From Bacteroidota bacterium (lineage in GTDB: Bacteria > Bacteroidota > Bacteroidia > Chitinophagales > Chitinophagaceae), in NCBI GenBank assembly GCA_028875875.1, contig JAGWUV010000001.1, positions 167,172 to 231,171 of the forward strand: DNA of 64,000 nucleotides. Direction: 5' to 3'. Made by a program: the position numbers and the translations under genes. Each line of letters opens with the position of its first letter. The stretch's first letter is position 1. Under the pieces are notes generated by a model that saw nothing but the letters and a program-made list of their open reading frames with translations, made no database searches and was not told the origin of the DNA. Shown one piece after another: positions 17,551 to 26,204 of this stretch.

Positions 17551-17585
17551 CACTTACTTATAAAGTGGCAAGTGATTTTTTATTT
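17551..17585 (+). terminator. Hairpin and T run after tRNA-Lys
   Basis: CACTT plus ACTT pair with AAGT plus AAGTG around a GGC bulge (17551-17574), followed by a T-rich run. The remaining 17586-17790 of this 307-bp gene-free gap shows no gene. Confidence 0.5.
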
Positions 17586-17790
17586 TCTTGCAAGGTTTTA
17601 TGCAAAATGATCTATCCTTCTATTATTTTAAATCTAATTAGGTACTTCAAGTAAGTGATAAATATGAATCAGCTTACTGGCTGATTGCATAGAGAATTTT
17701 TGACTGGCAGGTGTTAAAGAGTCTTTCCTTTATTTGAAATACTTGAATGTATCAAGAGATGAGGTGTTATAAATCAGTAAAAAGATTATT

Positions 17791-17827
17791 TAAGTATTTG
17801 CTTAAATACTTATTTTGTTTATTTTTG
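17791..17827 (+). promoter_or_regulatory. Promoter with overlapping operator for the ArsR-family cassette
   Basis: TAAGTATTT and AAATACTTA form a perfect inverted repeat (17791-17799 and 17804-17812). The promoter TTTG (17797-17800) and TATTTTTG (17820-17827), 19 nt apart, match the Bacteroidota consensus exactly, so the palindrome covers the -33 element. This is the arrangement expected for repression by the ArsR-type protein encoded immediately downstream. Confidence 0.75.
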
Positions 17828-17841
17828 GTAAAACAGAAAAT

Positions 17842-18213
17842 ATGAGCGCCTGCATCCGTTTATATGCCGATCCTGTTCAGATTAAAGCATGTAGAAAAAA
17901 AGTGGAGAATACAGCCAATGCTTTTTCTCAAACGTCATCCGTTCTTTCCTTAGCAGGGAATGATATACGACTTAAAATATTGTATTTGCTGGAAGAAGAA
18001 AAAGAGCTTTGCCCATGCGATTTGAGCGATATATTGAATATGAGTATCCCTGCCATCTCTCAACACTTGCGAAAAATGAAAGACGGTGGGATTATCAAAG
18101 CCCGTAAAGAGGGGCAAACAATATTTTATTCTCTCAAAGCCGAGCATTTGAAAATGCTTCGCTCATTATTCAAATACATTAATGAATTAAATCTAAAATT
18201 AGAATTGGTATGA
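17842..18213 (+). CDS. ArsR/SmtB-family metalloregulator
   Basis: A 123-residue winged-helix repressor. The recognition region is SIPAISQHLRKMKDGGIIKARKEG (about 68-91) and the alpha-3 metal motif ELCPCDL carries C57 and C59, with further cysteines at C4 and C17, a set matching soft-metal sensors of this family. It should release DNA when a thiophilic metal binds. The ATG at 17842 sits about 8 nt after the predicted transcription start. It overlaps merTP by ATGA, so the genes are translationally coupled; mercury is inferred as effector from the neighbour. Confidence 0.85.
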   Translation: MSACIRLYADPVQIKACRKKVENTANAFSQTSSVLSLAGNDIRLKILYLLEEEKELCPCDLSDILNMSIPAISQHLRKMKDGGIIKARKEGQTIFYSLKAEHLKMLRSLFKYINELNLKLELV

Positions 18214-18830
18214 ATAATAAATCAAGCAATAACACTTTAGTAGCAGGTTTGATTGCTGGATTTGCAGCATCGCTTTGCTGTATTACACCTGTGTTGGCTC
18301 TATTAGGGGGCGTCAGCGGTCTTGCCTCTTCTTTTTCATGGATTATGCCTTACCGTCTATACTTGATTGGTTTAACGGTTGCCATCTTTGCATTTGCGTG
18401 GTATCAGAAACTTAAACCCAAAAAACAAGTTGCTTGTGATTGCGAAACAGAGAACAAAAAATCATTCTGGCAATCAAAAACATTTTTAGCTATTGTTACT
18501 GCGTTTGCTGCGGTATTGGTTGCATTTCCTTATTATGCAAAAATGTTTTACGGCAAAACACAAGAAATGAAAGTGATTGTGGTTGACAAAAAGAATATTC
18601 AAACTGTTCAGCTCAACATTAGTGGTATGGATTGCGAAGCCTGCACAACGGGCATCAACAATAAACTTTTAAAAACAAATGGCGTAATTGAAGCTAATAC
18701 ATCTTATAATAATGAAAATGCTGTTGTGAGATTTGACAATTCAAAAACATCGGTTGACAGTCTTACTAACATTGTAAATAATACCGGCTACAAAGTAATT
18801 TCATCAATAACTATCAGTAAGTATAAGTAA
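18210..18830 (+). CDS. merTP: MerT-MerP fusion, mercuric ion transporter
   Basis: A 206-residue inner-membrane protein. The MerT-like part has three hydrophobic helices (about 9-38, 46-65, 90-110) with the paired cysteines SLCCITP (C23/C24) in the first and CDC (C76/C78) in the loop after the second. A C-terminal heavy-metal-associated domain (about 130-200) carries GMDCEAC (C142/C145), corresponding to the periplasmic metallochaperone MerP. The family hands Hg(II) from the periplasm to the cytoplasm for reduction. No mercuric reductase or organomercurial lyase gene accompanies it here. Confidence 0.85.
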   Translation: MNNKSSNNTLVAGLIAGFAASLCCITPVLALLGGVSGLASSFSWIMPYRLYLIGLTVAIFAFAWYQKLKPKKQVACDCETENKKSFWQSKTFLAIVTAFAAVLVAFPYYAKMFYGKTQEMKVIVVDKKNIQTVQLNISGMDCEACTTGINNKLLKTNGVIEANTSYNNENAVVRFDNSKTSVDSLTNIVNNTGYKVISSITISKYK

Positions 18831-19046
18831 ATGAACAAAGAAATGATACTTCAATCAACTATAACTTGTCCCAACTGCGGCCATCAAAAAGAAGAAACTA
18901 TGTCAACAGATGCCTGTCAGTTTTTTTATAAATGTGAAAACTGTGAAATCATTTTAAAACCAAAAGAAGGAGATTGTTGTGTGTTTTGTAGTTACGGCTC
19001 AGTAAAGTGCCCTCCAATTCAGCAGCAAAAAAGTTATTGCTCCTGA
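18831..19046 (+). CDS. GDCCVxC-domain Cys-rich small protein
   Basis: A 71-residue protein with ten cysteines: CPNC (13/16), C29, CENC (35/38), the signature GDCCVFCSYG (C49, C50, C53), KCPP (C60) and a C-terminal YCS. The GDCCVxC family is often encoded beside mer genes in environmental bacteria and may bind or traffic mercury; this role is inference. Its ATG follows the merTP stop codon without a gap, making it the third gene of the operon. Confidence 0.8.
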   Translation: MNKEMILQSTITCPNCGHQKEETMSTDACQFFYKCENCEIILKPKEGDCCVFCSYGSVKCPPIQQQKSYCS

Positions 19047-19066
19047 AGCTTTAGTCATAAATAAAG

Positions 19067-19903
19067 ATGAATATTATTATGTTGTTTGAAGGACCTAATA
19101 ATGAATATTTACAGCTCCAAGTGATTAGCAACAATTGTCATATCAGCTATGATAAGTCCTTATCGTTTCCACTTATATTCATTTGGACAAAAGACGAATG
19201 CTCTGAATTATTTTATGAGGGTGTTACTAAAGAATTTCCTATTAATACAATTTTTTGTTTCACTGCATTTCACAGGTTAACGCTCAATAATTTAACCAAG
19301 GCAAGAGTCATTAAATTTAATCGTGAATTTTACTGTGTACTGGATCATGATAAAGACGTAAGCTGTAAAGGAATTTTATTTTATGGAGCCAATCAGCTGC
19401 CATATTTTAAAATCCCTGAAGTGGAACTGGAAAAGTTTGAATTATTATGGTCGATGTTTGAAATAGAAATGGAAACAAAGGATAAAATGCAATTAGAAAT
19501 GCTTCAAACAATGCTCAAACGGTTTATAATCCTTTGTACACGTATTTATAAAGCACAATATCATTTCGATAGATTACAAACGAATGAAGCAGACTTAATT
19601 AGGGATTTTAATTTTTTAGTAGAGCAGTATTTTAAAACGAAACATACAGTAAAAGAGTACGCTGATTTATTATATAAATCGCCTAAAACAATAAATAATC
19701 TTTTTGCTAAATTATCAAGTGAAACGCCTCTTGAGATAATCCACAATAGAAAGCTTTTAGAGGCACGCCGTTTGATCAGGTACACAAATAAAAATATTAA
19801 AGAAATTGCTTACGAACTTGGATTTGAAGACATGCAAGCATTTAGTCGTTTCTTTAAAAAGCTAGAGAAGATAAGTCCATCTGAGTTTAGAAAGCTACAA
19901 TAG
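19067..19903 (+). CDS. AraC-family transcriptional regulator
   Basis: A 278-residue protein with an N-terminal sensor domain of about 170 residues and a C-terminal double helix-turn-helix: first helix pair around VKEYADLLYKSPKTINNLF (about 193-211), second around IKEIAYELGFEDMQAFSRFFKK (about 242-263), ending with the family's SPSEFRKLQ. Ligand unknown; the N-terminal half resembles cupin-type AraC sensors only loosely. It starts 20 bp after the Cys-rich gene and may control the CxxC protein 90 bp downstream. Confidence 0.82.
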   Translation: MNIIMLFEGPNNEYLQLQVISNNCHISYDKSLSFPLIFIWTKDECSELFYEGVTKEFPINTIFCFTAFHRLTLNNLTKARVIKFNREFYCVLDHDKDVSCKGILFYGANQLPYFKIPEVELEKFELLWSMFEIEMETKDKMQLEMLQTMLKRFIILCTRIYKAQYHFDRLQTNEADLIRDFNFLVEQYFKTKHTVKEYADLLYKSPKTINNLFAKLSSETPLEIIHNRKLLEARRLIRYTNKNIKEIAYELGFEDMQAFSRFFKKLEKISPSEFRKLQ

Positions 19904-19992
19904 GGAAATTTTGCTAACTCTTAGGGAGTTATTGCCTAATTCAAGGAGAGCTTAAGGCTGCAACTTTGCTTCGATAATTAAAATTTAAAAAA

Positions 19993-20526
19993 ATGAAAAA
20001 GTTCGCAGTTCCCACCCGAGGAGAAGTATCGGAATCCAATCAAGTCATTTTTGATAATCTTAAAAAAGGATTAGGCTTTGTACCGAATTTGTATGCCTAC
20101 TATGCTAAAAATGAAACAGCATTGAATGATTATCTTACGTTGCAAAACAGAAAGACTACTTTAAAGGCAAAGGAGAGAGAAATAATTAATTTAGTTACTA
20201 GCCAAATTAATGAATGTCGCTATTGTCAAAGTGCACATACAATGGTAGGTAAGATGAATGGTTTTTCTGATGAACAAATTATTGAAATTCGGAAAGGATC
20301 TGCTTCTTTTGATCTTAAACTCGATGCCTTGGCTAAATTTACTGTATCGGTAGTACAAAATAGAGGGAAGGTTTCAACTGAAATAACAAATAGTCTTTTT
20401 GCAGTGGGCTTTACTGAGGCTAATATTATAGATATCATTATAGCGATTGGCGATAAGACCATTAGCAATTATATCCATAATATTGCAGATTTTCCGATAG
20501 ATTTTCCTTTAGCAACAGAAATATAG
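19993..20526 (+). CDS. Carboxymuconolactone decarboxylase / AhpD-like CxxC protein
   Basis: A 177-residue alpha-helical protein of the CMD/AhpD superfamily. The redox motif CRYCQSAH gives C75, C78 and His82, as in peroxidase-related AhpD-like enzymes that reduce peroxides with thiol donors. The N-terminal PTRGEVSESNQVIFDNLKK and GFVPNLYA segments are characteristic of the alkylhydroperoxidase-related subgroup. Its preceding AraC gene is the likeliest regulator. Confidence 0.85.
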   Translation: MKKFAVPTRGEVSESNQVIFDNLKKGLGFVPNLYAYYAKNETALNDYLTLQNRKTTLKAKEREIINLVTSQINECRYCQSAHTMVGKMNGFSDEQIIEIRKGSASFDLKLDALAKFTVSVVQNRGKVSTEITNSLFAVGFTEANIIDIIIAIGDKTISNYIHNIADFPIDFPLATEI

Positions 20527-20657
20527 TTTGATTTTCTGTGTACGTTAATTCCTTCGGTTAAGATGTTATTGAGGTTTAAAAGAAATTTAATTCTTCTCAA
20601 AATATTTTCAAAACTCAATAGGGAAAAGATAGCATAATAAAATATTCATTATTTACT

Positions 20658-20710
20658 TAGCATCAGCACTTTACTAACACCGAATATTGTGGTTTGAAGT
20701 GTTGATGCTA
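20658..20710. terminator. Large hairpin between convergent transcripts
   Basis: A 14-bp stem with one G-U pair, TAGCATCAGCACTT (20658-20671) with AAGTGTTGATGCTA (20697-20710), loop 25 nt. It sits between the CMD gene and the end of the long leftward operon. There is no long T run, so termination is plausible rather than proven. Confidence 0.4.
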
Positions 20711-20729
20711 TTAGCTTTTACTGAACAAC

Positions 20730-21782
20730 TTACCTTACATGAAAAGCTTTTAATTTTTTTTCTTTTATACTATTAGCTGCAAATAGGTGTTTGCCTTCTT
20801 TAAAGCTTAGATAGGCATAGCCTTTACTGTTATTGATTTTACTGATTTTATATAGCAACTTCCAGTGTTTACTGATTTCTTTCCATGCAAAAAAAAGGGA
20901 ATGAGCGGGGTCGTAAATGTGGGTCGGTTCACTTCCTGCTCCATTCAGTTCAATGATTGTAAAGTTCTTGCCTGCACATAAATCATCCCATGAGGCATAC
21001 CTGATATCAAGCCTTCCATAATAAAAGCCATCGATTTTTTTGCACAGAGTATCTATTACAGTTAATAACTGCTTATTCAGTAGTTCGGTTTCATCAATAA
21101 ATTCAGCACCTCTGGTATGGCTACCATAGGGTATTAATATAAAACTTTCGCCTTTAGCTAAAATATTGTTCAACTGTGCTCCATACATTTTTGTTAATGG
21201 CTTTAATTGAAAATAGCTTCTTGCATTTTTCTTAATCAGTGCTAGCATCGTATCTTTTCCATTCCCTGTTATAGTTAGAAAATTTTTCCTGACCATTCCT
21301 GTTACTCTACCTCGCGAAGCCCCGGGTATTCTGCAATAAAAAATACCGACTTCATTAGGGTAAGTTACTATAGCCTGTACAAGGAAATCTTCCTCTAGCT
21401 TACTGATATAAGTGCTTAAATCTTCCTGGTTTTGAATGATTTGTACGGCCAGCCCTTTCATTCCAATATCTGGTTTTACGATAAATGGGAAATGTATATA
21501 GTGGGCTGCAGCATCAGATAGTATCTTGCTCACGGGTGTATCCTTTCTGAAGAAGAGTGTTGTTGGGATATAGCAAGATGGGATTAAATCATACACTTCT
21601 TTTTTGGATTCCATGGCCATTCCACCATATTTAATAGAGGGGTTTGCAGTATTGAAAAAGAAAAAAGCTTTTGTCCTGAAAGCAAAAAAAAGCCATATAG
21701 GATATAAAGGAAAATAAACTAGCTGCATGGGCCAATATTCCCAATGCAACATCTTATGTAGTTTAAATCGTAGTATGCTCAT
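20730..21782 (-). CDS. ATP-grasp (D-Ala-D-Ala ligase-like) protein
   Basis: A 350-residue protein. After a hydrophobic N-terminal stretch (about 17-35) comes an ATP-grasp core: FPFIVKPDIGMKGLAVQII (lysine and glycine-rich loop, about 97-115), DFLVQAIV hinge, GRLDIRYASWDDL (Asp/Arg) and FTIIELNGAGSEPTHIYD (about 277-294) with the metal-ligand Glu and Asn. Such enzymes form acyl-phosphate intermediates to ligate carboxylates to amines or thiols; the substrate is unknown. It is the last gene of a nine-gene leftward run that begins with the RiPP-like precursor, overlapping the NRDE gene by 4 bp. Confidence 0.7.
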   Translation of the reverse strand: MSILRFKLHKMLHWEYWPMQLVYFPLYPIWLFFAFRTKAFFFFNTANPSIKYGGMAMESKKEVYDLIPSCYIPTTLFFRKDTPVSKILSDAAAHYIHFPFIVKPDIGMKGLAVQIIQNQEDLSTYISKLEEDFLVQAIVTYPNEVGIFYCRIPGASRGRVTGMVRKNFLTITGNGKDTMLALIKKNARSYFQLKPLTKMYGAQLNNILAKGESFILIPYGSHTRGAEFIDETELLNKQLLTVIDTLCKKIDGFYYGRLDIRYASWDDLCAGKNFTIIELNGAGSEPTHIYDPAHSLFFAWKEISKHWKLLYKISKINNSKGYAYLSFKEGKHLFAANSIKEKKLKAFHVR

Positions 21783-22507
21783 TCATTAAAGACTCTTAAT
21801 TCGTTATAAGGGATGGTAATGGTTTGTTGTTGTTTATGTAGCAGGTCGTGATGGGACATTGATAAGTTGTATTTACTTATTATGGCTTGTGTGATACTAA
21901 ATGTTTTTAATCCATTATTTCTATTAATGACAAAACCATTTTCACAATCATTATGATGGTTGGAGTGAAATTGAATGATAGAAGCTGCATTAATATCATT
22001 ATCATTAGCAATAAAAGCATCAAACAGTTTCTTCCTTTTTTGTATCGCAGGGGGGCTGTAGAGAGTTACTGATGACCAAATATATTTCCCATTAGGTGAT
22101 AACTGCTTTCTATGTTTTTGCGCTGCATCCCATCTCAACTCTATCAATTGATCGTATTCGAATAAGATTATTGTAAATGGTTCAACGTTTGTTAAATTCA
22201 ATTTTTCAAAGCAAAAAATAGGGGTAGGATTACTGATGATTTCCAGTAGGATAATACCTCTGCTGATACTGTAATTGTTTCGGTGAATATGCTTTTCAAA
22301 AGCACCGTTTAATAATACTGCCACAGTGCCATTTTGATTAAGAGCAAACCAGGTACCTCCTGCCTTAGGATCTTTAGGGTATAAGATGGAATAGCCCTTT
22401 ATCTTTTCAGTTTCAGGCATGTTGGCTGCGGGTCGTTCAATATTTTCATCACGGTTAGAAGTAATGATATATTGATCTTGTAATGCAATAAAACTTACTG
22501 TACACAT
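21779..22507 (-). CDS. NRDE-family protein (TANGO2-like)
   Basis: A 242-residue protein starting MCTVSFIALQDQYIITSNRDEN: Cys2 after the initiator Met and the SNRDE motif define the family, which shares an N-terminal-nucleophile hydrolase-like fold. Human TANGO2 relatives are linked to haem or lipid handling, but bacterial function is not established. It overlaps DinB-like upstream by 13 bp and the ATP-grasp gene downstream by 4 bp, so it is firmly within the operon. Confidence 0.8.
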   Translation of the reverse strand: MCTVSFIALQDQYIITSNRDENIERPAANMPETEKIKGYSILYPKDPKAGGTWFALNQNGTVAVLLNGAFEKHIHRNNYSISRGIILLEIISNPTPIFCFEKLNLTNVEPFTIILFEYDQLIELRWDAAQKHRKQLSPNGKYIWSSVTLYSPPAIQKRKKLFDAFIANDNDINAASIIQFHSNHHNDCENGFVINRNNGLKTFSITQAIISKYNLSMSHHDLLHKQQQTITIPYNELRVFNE

Positions 22508-22980
22508 TGGCCACGATATTGTAGAGTAGAAGGGGCAACACCAAATGAGTGGGGTAGTAAAATATCCGATAGTAGCTGAACGCCTATCTTTATTAAAGCC
22601 TGGTGATGAATTGTGTGTTCAAGATTATACATTACCTCCCTGAAATAATTAGACTCGATTTGTATACTGTTACCGTTTAGTTCATATTCAATCACCAGTG
22701 TTTTGTTAGGTTGTTCAATCGATTGTGCTATTTGGTCTATTTGTTGAATCGCAGTACCTCTATGGTTTTCAACAAGTTTATTGCGCCCACGTTTGTCGTA
22801 ACAGATGATACCACTTTCATACCCTTGCAGCAAGCATTGGTATAACTCTATAATATGCCGGGTGTGCTGGCCAATAGTAGCTTCTGAAAGCAAATCCACT
22901 TGTTTTATATATGTGCTTTCATTAACAAGCAATAATAAATCTTTCAGTTGTTCCAAGGTAAGAATAGAGGTTTGCAGCAT
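22495..22980 (-). CDS. DinB-like four-helix protein
   Basis: A 161-residue helical protein. Three His positions fit the DinB/YfiT metal site: TIGQHTRHIIEL near 34-45, and TIHHQALIKIG near 121-133. DinB-fold proteins include thiol transferases using bacillithiol or mycothiol. It lies 47 bp after the peroxiredoxin-like gene and overlaps the NRDE gene, so it belongs to the operon that starts with the secreted peptide. Confidence 0.65.
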   Translation of the reverse strand: MLQTSILTLEQLKDLLLLVNESTYIKQVDLLSEATIGQHTRHIIELYQCLLQGYESGIICYDKRGRNKLVENHRGTAIQQIDQIAQSIEQPNKTLVIEYELNGNSIQIESNYFREVMYNLEHTIHHQALIKIGVQLLSDILLPHSFGVAPSTLQYRGQCVQ

Positions 22981-23027
22981 AGGTAAGTTAAGTGTCTGGT
23001 TATTTTATTGATGAAATGGCATAAGAA

Positions 23028-23642
23028 TTAATGCTCAATGGTATGTAGAACAGCCAATAGCATTTCACCGCTGATTCGTTTTTTGTAATTGGGATTAATA
23101 TATTCAAAAACAATCTCTCCGGCTGTATTGGTTATAAAAACACTTGGAACGGGGATCACTGCCGGGCTTTTACCTTTGCGGTGTTTACCTGATATATACT
23201 CGGTAACTTGTACCGGTGTTTGAAAGCCTATACCAATACTTTGTATCAGCTTTGCATCTGGATCGGAAAAGAGATGATAGTTTAAGTGATCGGTTGAGCC
23301 TGTTTCTTTGGTGTCAGGTGATTCATCAGGGCTGATAGCAATAACCTGATAACCTAATTCAAGTATTTCCTGTTCAATTTTAGCGAGGCCGGATAATTGA
23401 AGGTTGCAATAAGGGCACCATCCGCCACGATAGAAAACAAGCACTGATGGCCCGCTCTTCAAAACAGAAGAGAACTGAATTGTTGCCCCTTCGGTATCTT
23501 TCAAAAAAGCATCGGGTAGTTTAGCACCTATTAGTAAAGGCTTTATTTCTTCTGCATGAGCAGGAACCTGGGCATGTACATTCATAAAAAAGAGTATTAA
23601 TACAATGATAACCGATAATGAGTATAGGGATTTTTTCTTCAT
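23028..23642 (-). CDS. Exported peroxiredoxin/thioredoxin-like protein
   Basis: A 204-residue AhpC/TSA-type protein with a Sec signal (about 1-25, ending VHA). The active-site segment FYRGGWCPYCNLQLSGL (about 69-85) contains a CPYC pair, typical of the peroxiredoxin-like family that keeps the peroxidatic Cys region in a thioredoxin fold. It would work in the periplasm. It is 28 bp after DoxX in the same run of genes; a redox helper for the modified peptide is a reasonable inference. Confidence 0.8.
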   Translation of the reverse strand: MKKKSLYSLSVIIVLILFFMNVHAQVPAHAEEIKPLLIGAKLPDAFLKDTEGATIQFSSVLKSGPSVLVFYRGGWCPYCNLQLSGLAKIEQEILELGYQVIAISPDESPDTKETGSTDHLNYHLFSDPDAKLIQSIGIGFQTPVQVTEYISGKHRKGKSPAVIPVPSVFITNTAGEIVFEYINPNYKKRISGEMLLAVLHTIEH

Positions 23643-23670
23643 GTGGTATTATTAAGAATTGATTTGAATA

Positions 23671-24129
23671 CTAGTGCTTAGTATTAGAAGCGGCATATTT
23701 TTTCTGAATTATATGATCGATACTGATCTTGCCGGGCCCAAAAGCAATCAATGTTAATAACATTACGATGTAATAAAGCGGAATTTCAAAACCATTGTCA
23801 CCAGCTTCGAAACCATTTTTCCAGTGAACTGTTTTGATAGCGACCACCATAGTAATGATCAACGGAATAGAAATGATTCTTACACCCAGGCCCAATACAA
23901 GTAATACAACACCCAAAGCTTCTGTTCCGGCAGCAAGGTAGGCATTGAATAAAGGTGCAGGAATACCCAGCGATCCAAACCATTCACCTATACTATTAAT
24001 GTCTTTCCACTTCATAGTGGCAGGTCCGTAAAAACCATAAGCCAATACGAACCTTATTAACAACAAGGGAAGAAAACTAAGCATTTCAGTGCTTTTTTTA
24101 TATGAATGATAGATTTTCGGAAGTTTCAT
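23671..24129 (-). CDS. DoxX-family membrane protein
   Basis: A 152-residue protein with four predicted membrane helices. The family marks are LLLIRFVLAYGFYGPATMKW (helix 1), GTEALGVVLLVLGLGVRIISIPLIITM (helices 2-3) and a final hydrophobic pass. DoxX proteins are regular companions of DUF692/DUF2063 genes in bufferin-type loci (BufD position), which matches this neighbourhood. Its biochemical role is unknown; a quinone-linked electron function has been suggested for relatives. Confidence 0.82.
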   Translation of the reverse strand: MKLPKIYHSYKKSTEMLSFLPLLLIRFVLAYGFYGPATMKWKDINSIGEWFGSLGIPAPLFNAYLAAGTEALGVVLLVLGLGVRIISIPLIITMVVAIKTVHWKNGFEAGDNGFEIPLYYIVMLLTLIAFGPGKISIDHIIQKKYAASNTKH

Positions 24130-24162
24130 AAATAATTATTTAATGGATGGTTGAATATTTAA

Positions 24163-24603
24163 TTAATGTTGTAGCCTTTTGAAGGCCTCTTGTGCAATTT
24201 GTATAAATTCAGCAGGCCCCACGTACCCTGCTGCATATAGAATCAGCTTTCCATTTTTATCAAAATATAATAAGGATGGATATCCTTTTAGCGAATAGCG
24301 GGCAGCGATAGCTGTACCTTCGCGTTCTTCTCCGTTTAGTGACAAATTAATAAAGGATGTATTGTAGAAAGCTGCTGCTTCTTTATTTGAGAAGGTAATG
24401 TGTTTTAACATTTGGCAGGGGCCGCACCAAGTGGCATAAACATCTACAAATAAGGGTTTGTTTTCTTTTTTTGCTTCTAATACAGCCTGCTCCCAGCTAC
24501 CTTTGAAAAAATGGATATTTTCTTTGCCGGGCAGGTGCTTTCTTGCTGCAAAGGCAAGTGTGGCAAAAAGCAGTACTGTAATTATAGAGTAGAAATATTT
24601 CAT
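24163..24603 (-). CDS. Exported thioredoxin-family protein
   Basis: A 146-residue protein with a signal peptide (about 1-20), then a thioredoxin-fold domain with the redox motif WCGPC (C60, C63) in FVDVYATWCGPCQML and a cis-Pro loop at LKGYPSLLYF (about 105-114). The GKENIHFFKGSWEQAVLEAKK start is typical of thioredoxin domains fused to export signals in Bacteroidota. It starts 8 bp after the DUF2063 gene and probably keeps periplasmic cysteines reduced, perhaps those of the precursor peptide. Confidence 0.88.
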   Translation of the reverse strand: MKYFYSIITVLLFATLAFAARKHLPGKENIHFFKGSWEQAVLEAKKENKPLFVDVYATWCGPCQMLKHITFSNKEAAAFYNTSFINLSLNGEEREGTAIAARYSLKGYPSLLYFDKNGKLILYAAGYVGPAEFIQIAQEAFKRLQH

Positions 24604-24611
24604 TTTTTATT

Positions 24612-25361
24612 TTATTCTGAGAAACCTAAAATCAGCTGGCTTTGCAGGGCATTTTGCAGAAAACCATATATGCTTGATTGGTCGGCTTGGTTTAAACGTA
24701 TATTATATTCTTTCTCAAACAATAAACATAAGTTTGGCAGGGATAAGTTTGCTTCTGAAAGATATTCGGTAATTCTTACCAGTGCCGGGGAAGCATCTGT
24801 AAAAATAACCTGGCCTTCCCTGTTACGATGAGCAATTAAGTAGTAATGATTCTTATCAGCTTCTTTAATGGTCTGGGGTTTTTTTTTATGAACAGGATAA
24901 TGAAAGTGTAATAATTGATGCTCCGGGTTAATTACCAGTTTAGAGTAACACAGGTCTCCCTTTGAAGAATAAATTGCAAGTTTATCTTCCATCATAAATA
25001 GTTCTACTTCCGTCCACTCAAACAACAGCAAGTCCTCTAAAAATGCATACTTATTTAACAGGCTATGTTTGGTTTGTACAAGAAATACATAAAACTCCTC
25101 TGGCATATACCAAACCTGTGGCGACTGGCAGGAATAATTGGAAAAGAAATCATTTACTGCTGTTCGCCATTCTTTAGCGTTGCAAAGGGCATAAGTTAAA
25201 GGATACGCATTTTGTAACATATCATCTACCACATTCATTACAAGCCTTCTATAATGACTGACATTTTCCATCTTTATTCCGGGGATAGATTCAAGTTTAC
25301 CTGTACGGCAATAGGTAGCTAACTTGCTTTGATAAGAAGCTGTAGTATCAGAGAGTTGCAT
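24612..25361 (-). CDS. DUF2063 family protein (HvfC/BufC-like MNIO partner)
   Basis: A 249-residue DUF2063 protein. Its N-terminal segment (about 1-100: LATYCRTGKL, HYRRLVMNVVDDMLQNAYPLT) is the conserved putative DNA-binding-like domain; in characterised systems this domain instead forms the partner that delivers precursor peptides to the DUF692 enzyme. The C-terminal part (about 130-249) is less conserved. It overlaps the MNIO gene by 14 bp, the typical HvfB-HvfC/BufB-BufC arrangement. Confidence 0.82.
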   Translation of the reverse strand: MQLSDTTASYQSKLATYCRTGKLESIPGIKMENVSHYRRLVMNVVDDMLQNAYPLTYALCNAKEWRTAVNDFFSNYSCQSPQVWYMPEEFYVFLVQTKHSLLNKYAFLEDLLLFEWTEVELFMMEDKLAIYSSKGDLCYSKLVINPEHQLLHFHYPVHKKKPQTIKEADKNHYYLIAHRNREGQVIFTDASPALVRITEYLSEANLSLPNLCLLFEKEYNIRLNQADQSSIYGFLQNALQSQLILGFSE

Positions 25362-26178
25362 ACACTTTATTTTTTAATGCATTTTGTTGAATAGTATCAA
25401 GCTTTTCCATTTCCTGCTGCAACTCGTTTAGTTCCGGAATATTAAAATCACGTTCTAACAATACAGGTACTTCTCGCTTGATGCAATGCATAGTAAATTC
25501 AAATAAGTCGTACACAGGATCTACAATAGCTTCCCCGTGTGTATCAATGATTAATGTATCCGAAACTTGCTCGTGGCCAGCCATATGTATATAAGCTACC
25601 CTATCCATGGGTAATTGACTAATAAAATCCTTCGCATTGTATTGATGATTGAAGCTATTTACATAAACATTGTTTACATCCAACAGCAAAAGACAATCGG
25701 CCTCTTCAAGAATAGTATTTATAAATTCTATTTCGCTTAGCTCTGGTGCAACAGGAGTATAATAACTGATAATTTCAATGGCAATTTTCTGCTCCAGTAA
25801 ATCCTGTACGGTTTTAATTCTTTCTGTAACATGTTTTACTGCATCACTTGTAAACGGGATAGGTAAAAGATCATATAGGTGAGCATTGTCGCACTTGGCA
25901 TAACTAAGATGCTCCGAATATATTTTAGCCCCGGTTTCTTTTAAAAATCCTTTTATTTTTTTCAGGAAAAAAAAGTCGAGTTCGTCCGGGCTTCCGATAG
26001 ATAAGGAGAGACCATGTGTATAGAGGGGATATATATCCAGCACTTTTTGAAATTCTTTTTTCCAATATCCGCCAATGCCCATCCAGTTTTCCGGTGCAAC
26101 TTCTATAAATGATGGTTTTAATATGTTGCTCTGCAAAAAGGTTTCTGGAAAATCTTTTCTATAACCAATACCTACCAT
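25348..26178 (-). CDS. MNIO (DUF692) multinuclear non-heme iron oxidative enzyme
   Basis: A 276-residue TIM-barrel protein of the DUF692/MNIO family (relatives MbnB, TglH, HvfB, BufB), which use two or three irons to oxidise cysteines in precursor peptides. Conserved metal-site stretches are present: HGLSLSIG (His55), SEHLSY (Glu89/His90), Glu135, DVNN (Asp167, Asn169/170), HQY (His178), YIHMAGH (His198, His202), DTH (Asp212, His214) and LERD (Glu242). The ATG at 26178 starts MVGIGYR; the frame opens earlier at a TTG (26238), but that stretch contains a hairpin. It follows the secreted peptide gene. Confidence 0.9.
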   Translation of the reverse strand: MVGIGYRKDFPETFLQSNILKPSFIEVAPENWMGIGGYWKKEFQKVLDIYPLYTHGLSLSIGSPDELDFFFLKKIKGFLKETGAKIYSEHLSYAKCDNAHLYDLLPIPFTSDAVKHVTERIKTVQDLLEQKIAIEIISYYTPVAPELSEIEFINTILEEADCLLLLDVNNVYVNSFNHQYNAKDFISQLPMDRVAYIHMAGHEQVSDTLIIDTHGEAIVDPVYDLFEFTMHCIKREVPVLLERDFNIPELNELQQEMEKLDTIQQNALKNKVYATL

Positions 26179-26204
26179 TTTCTTAGTTTTTGATGGTGAA
26201 AAAG

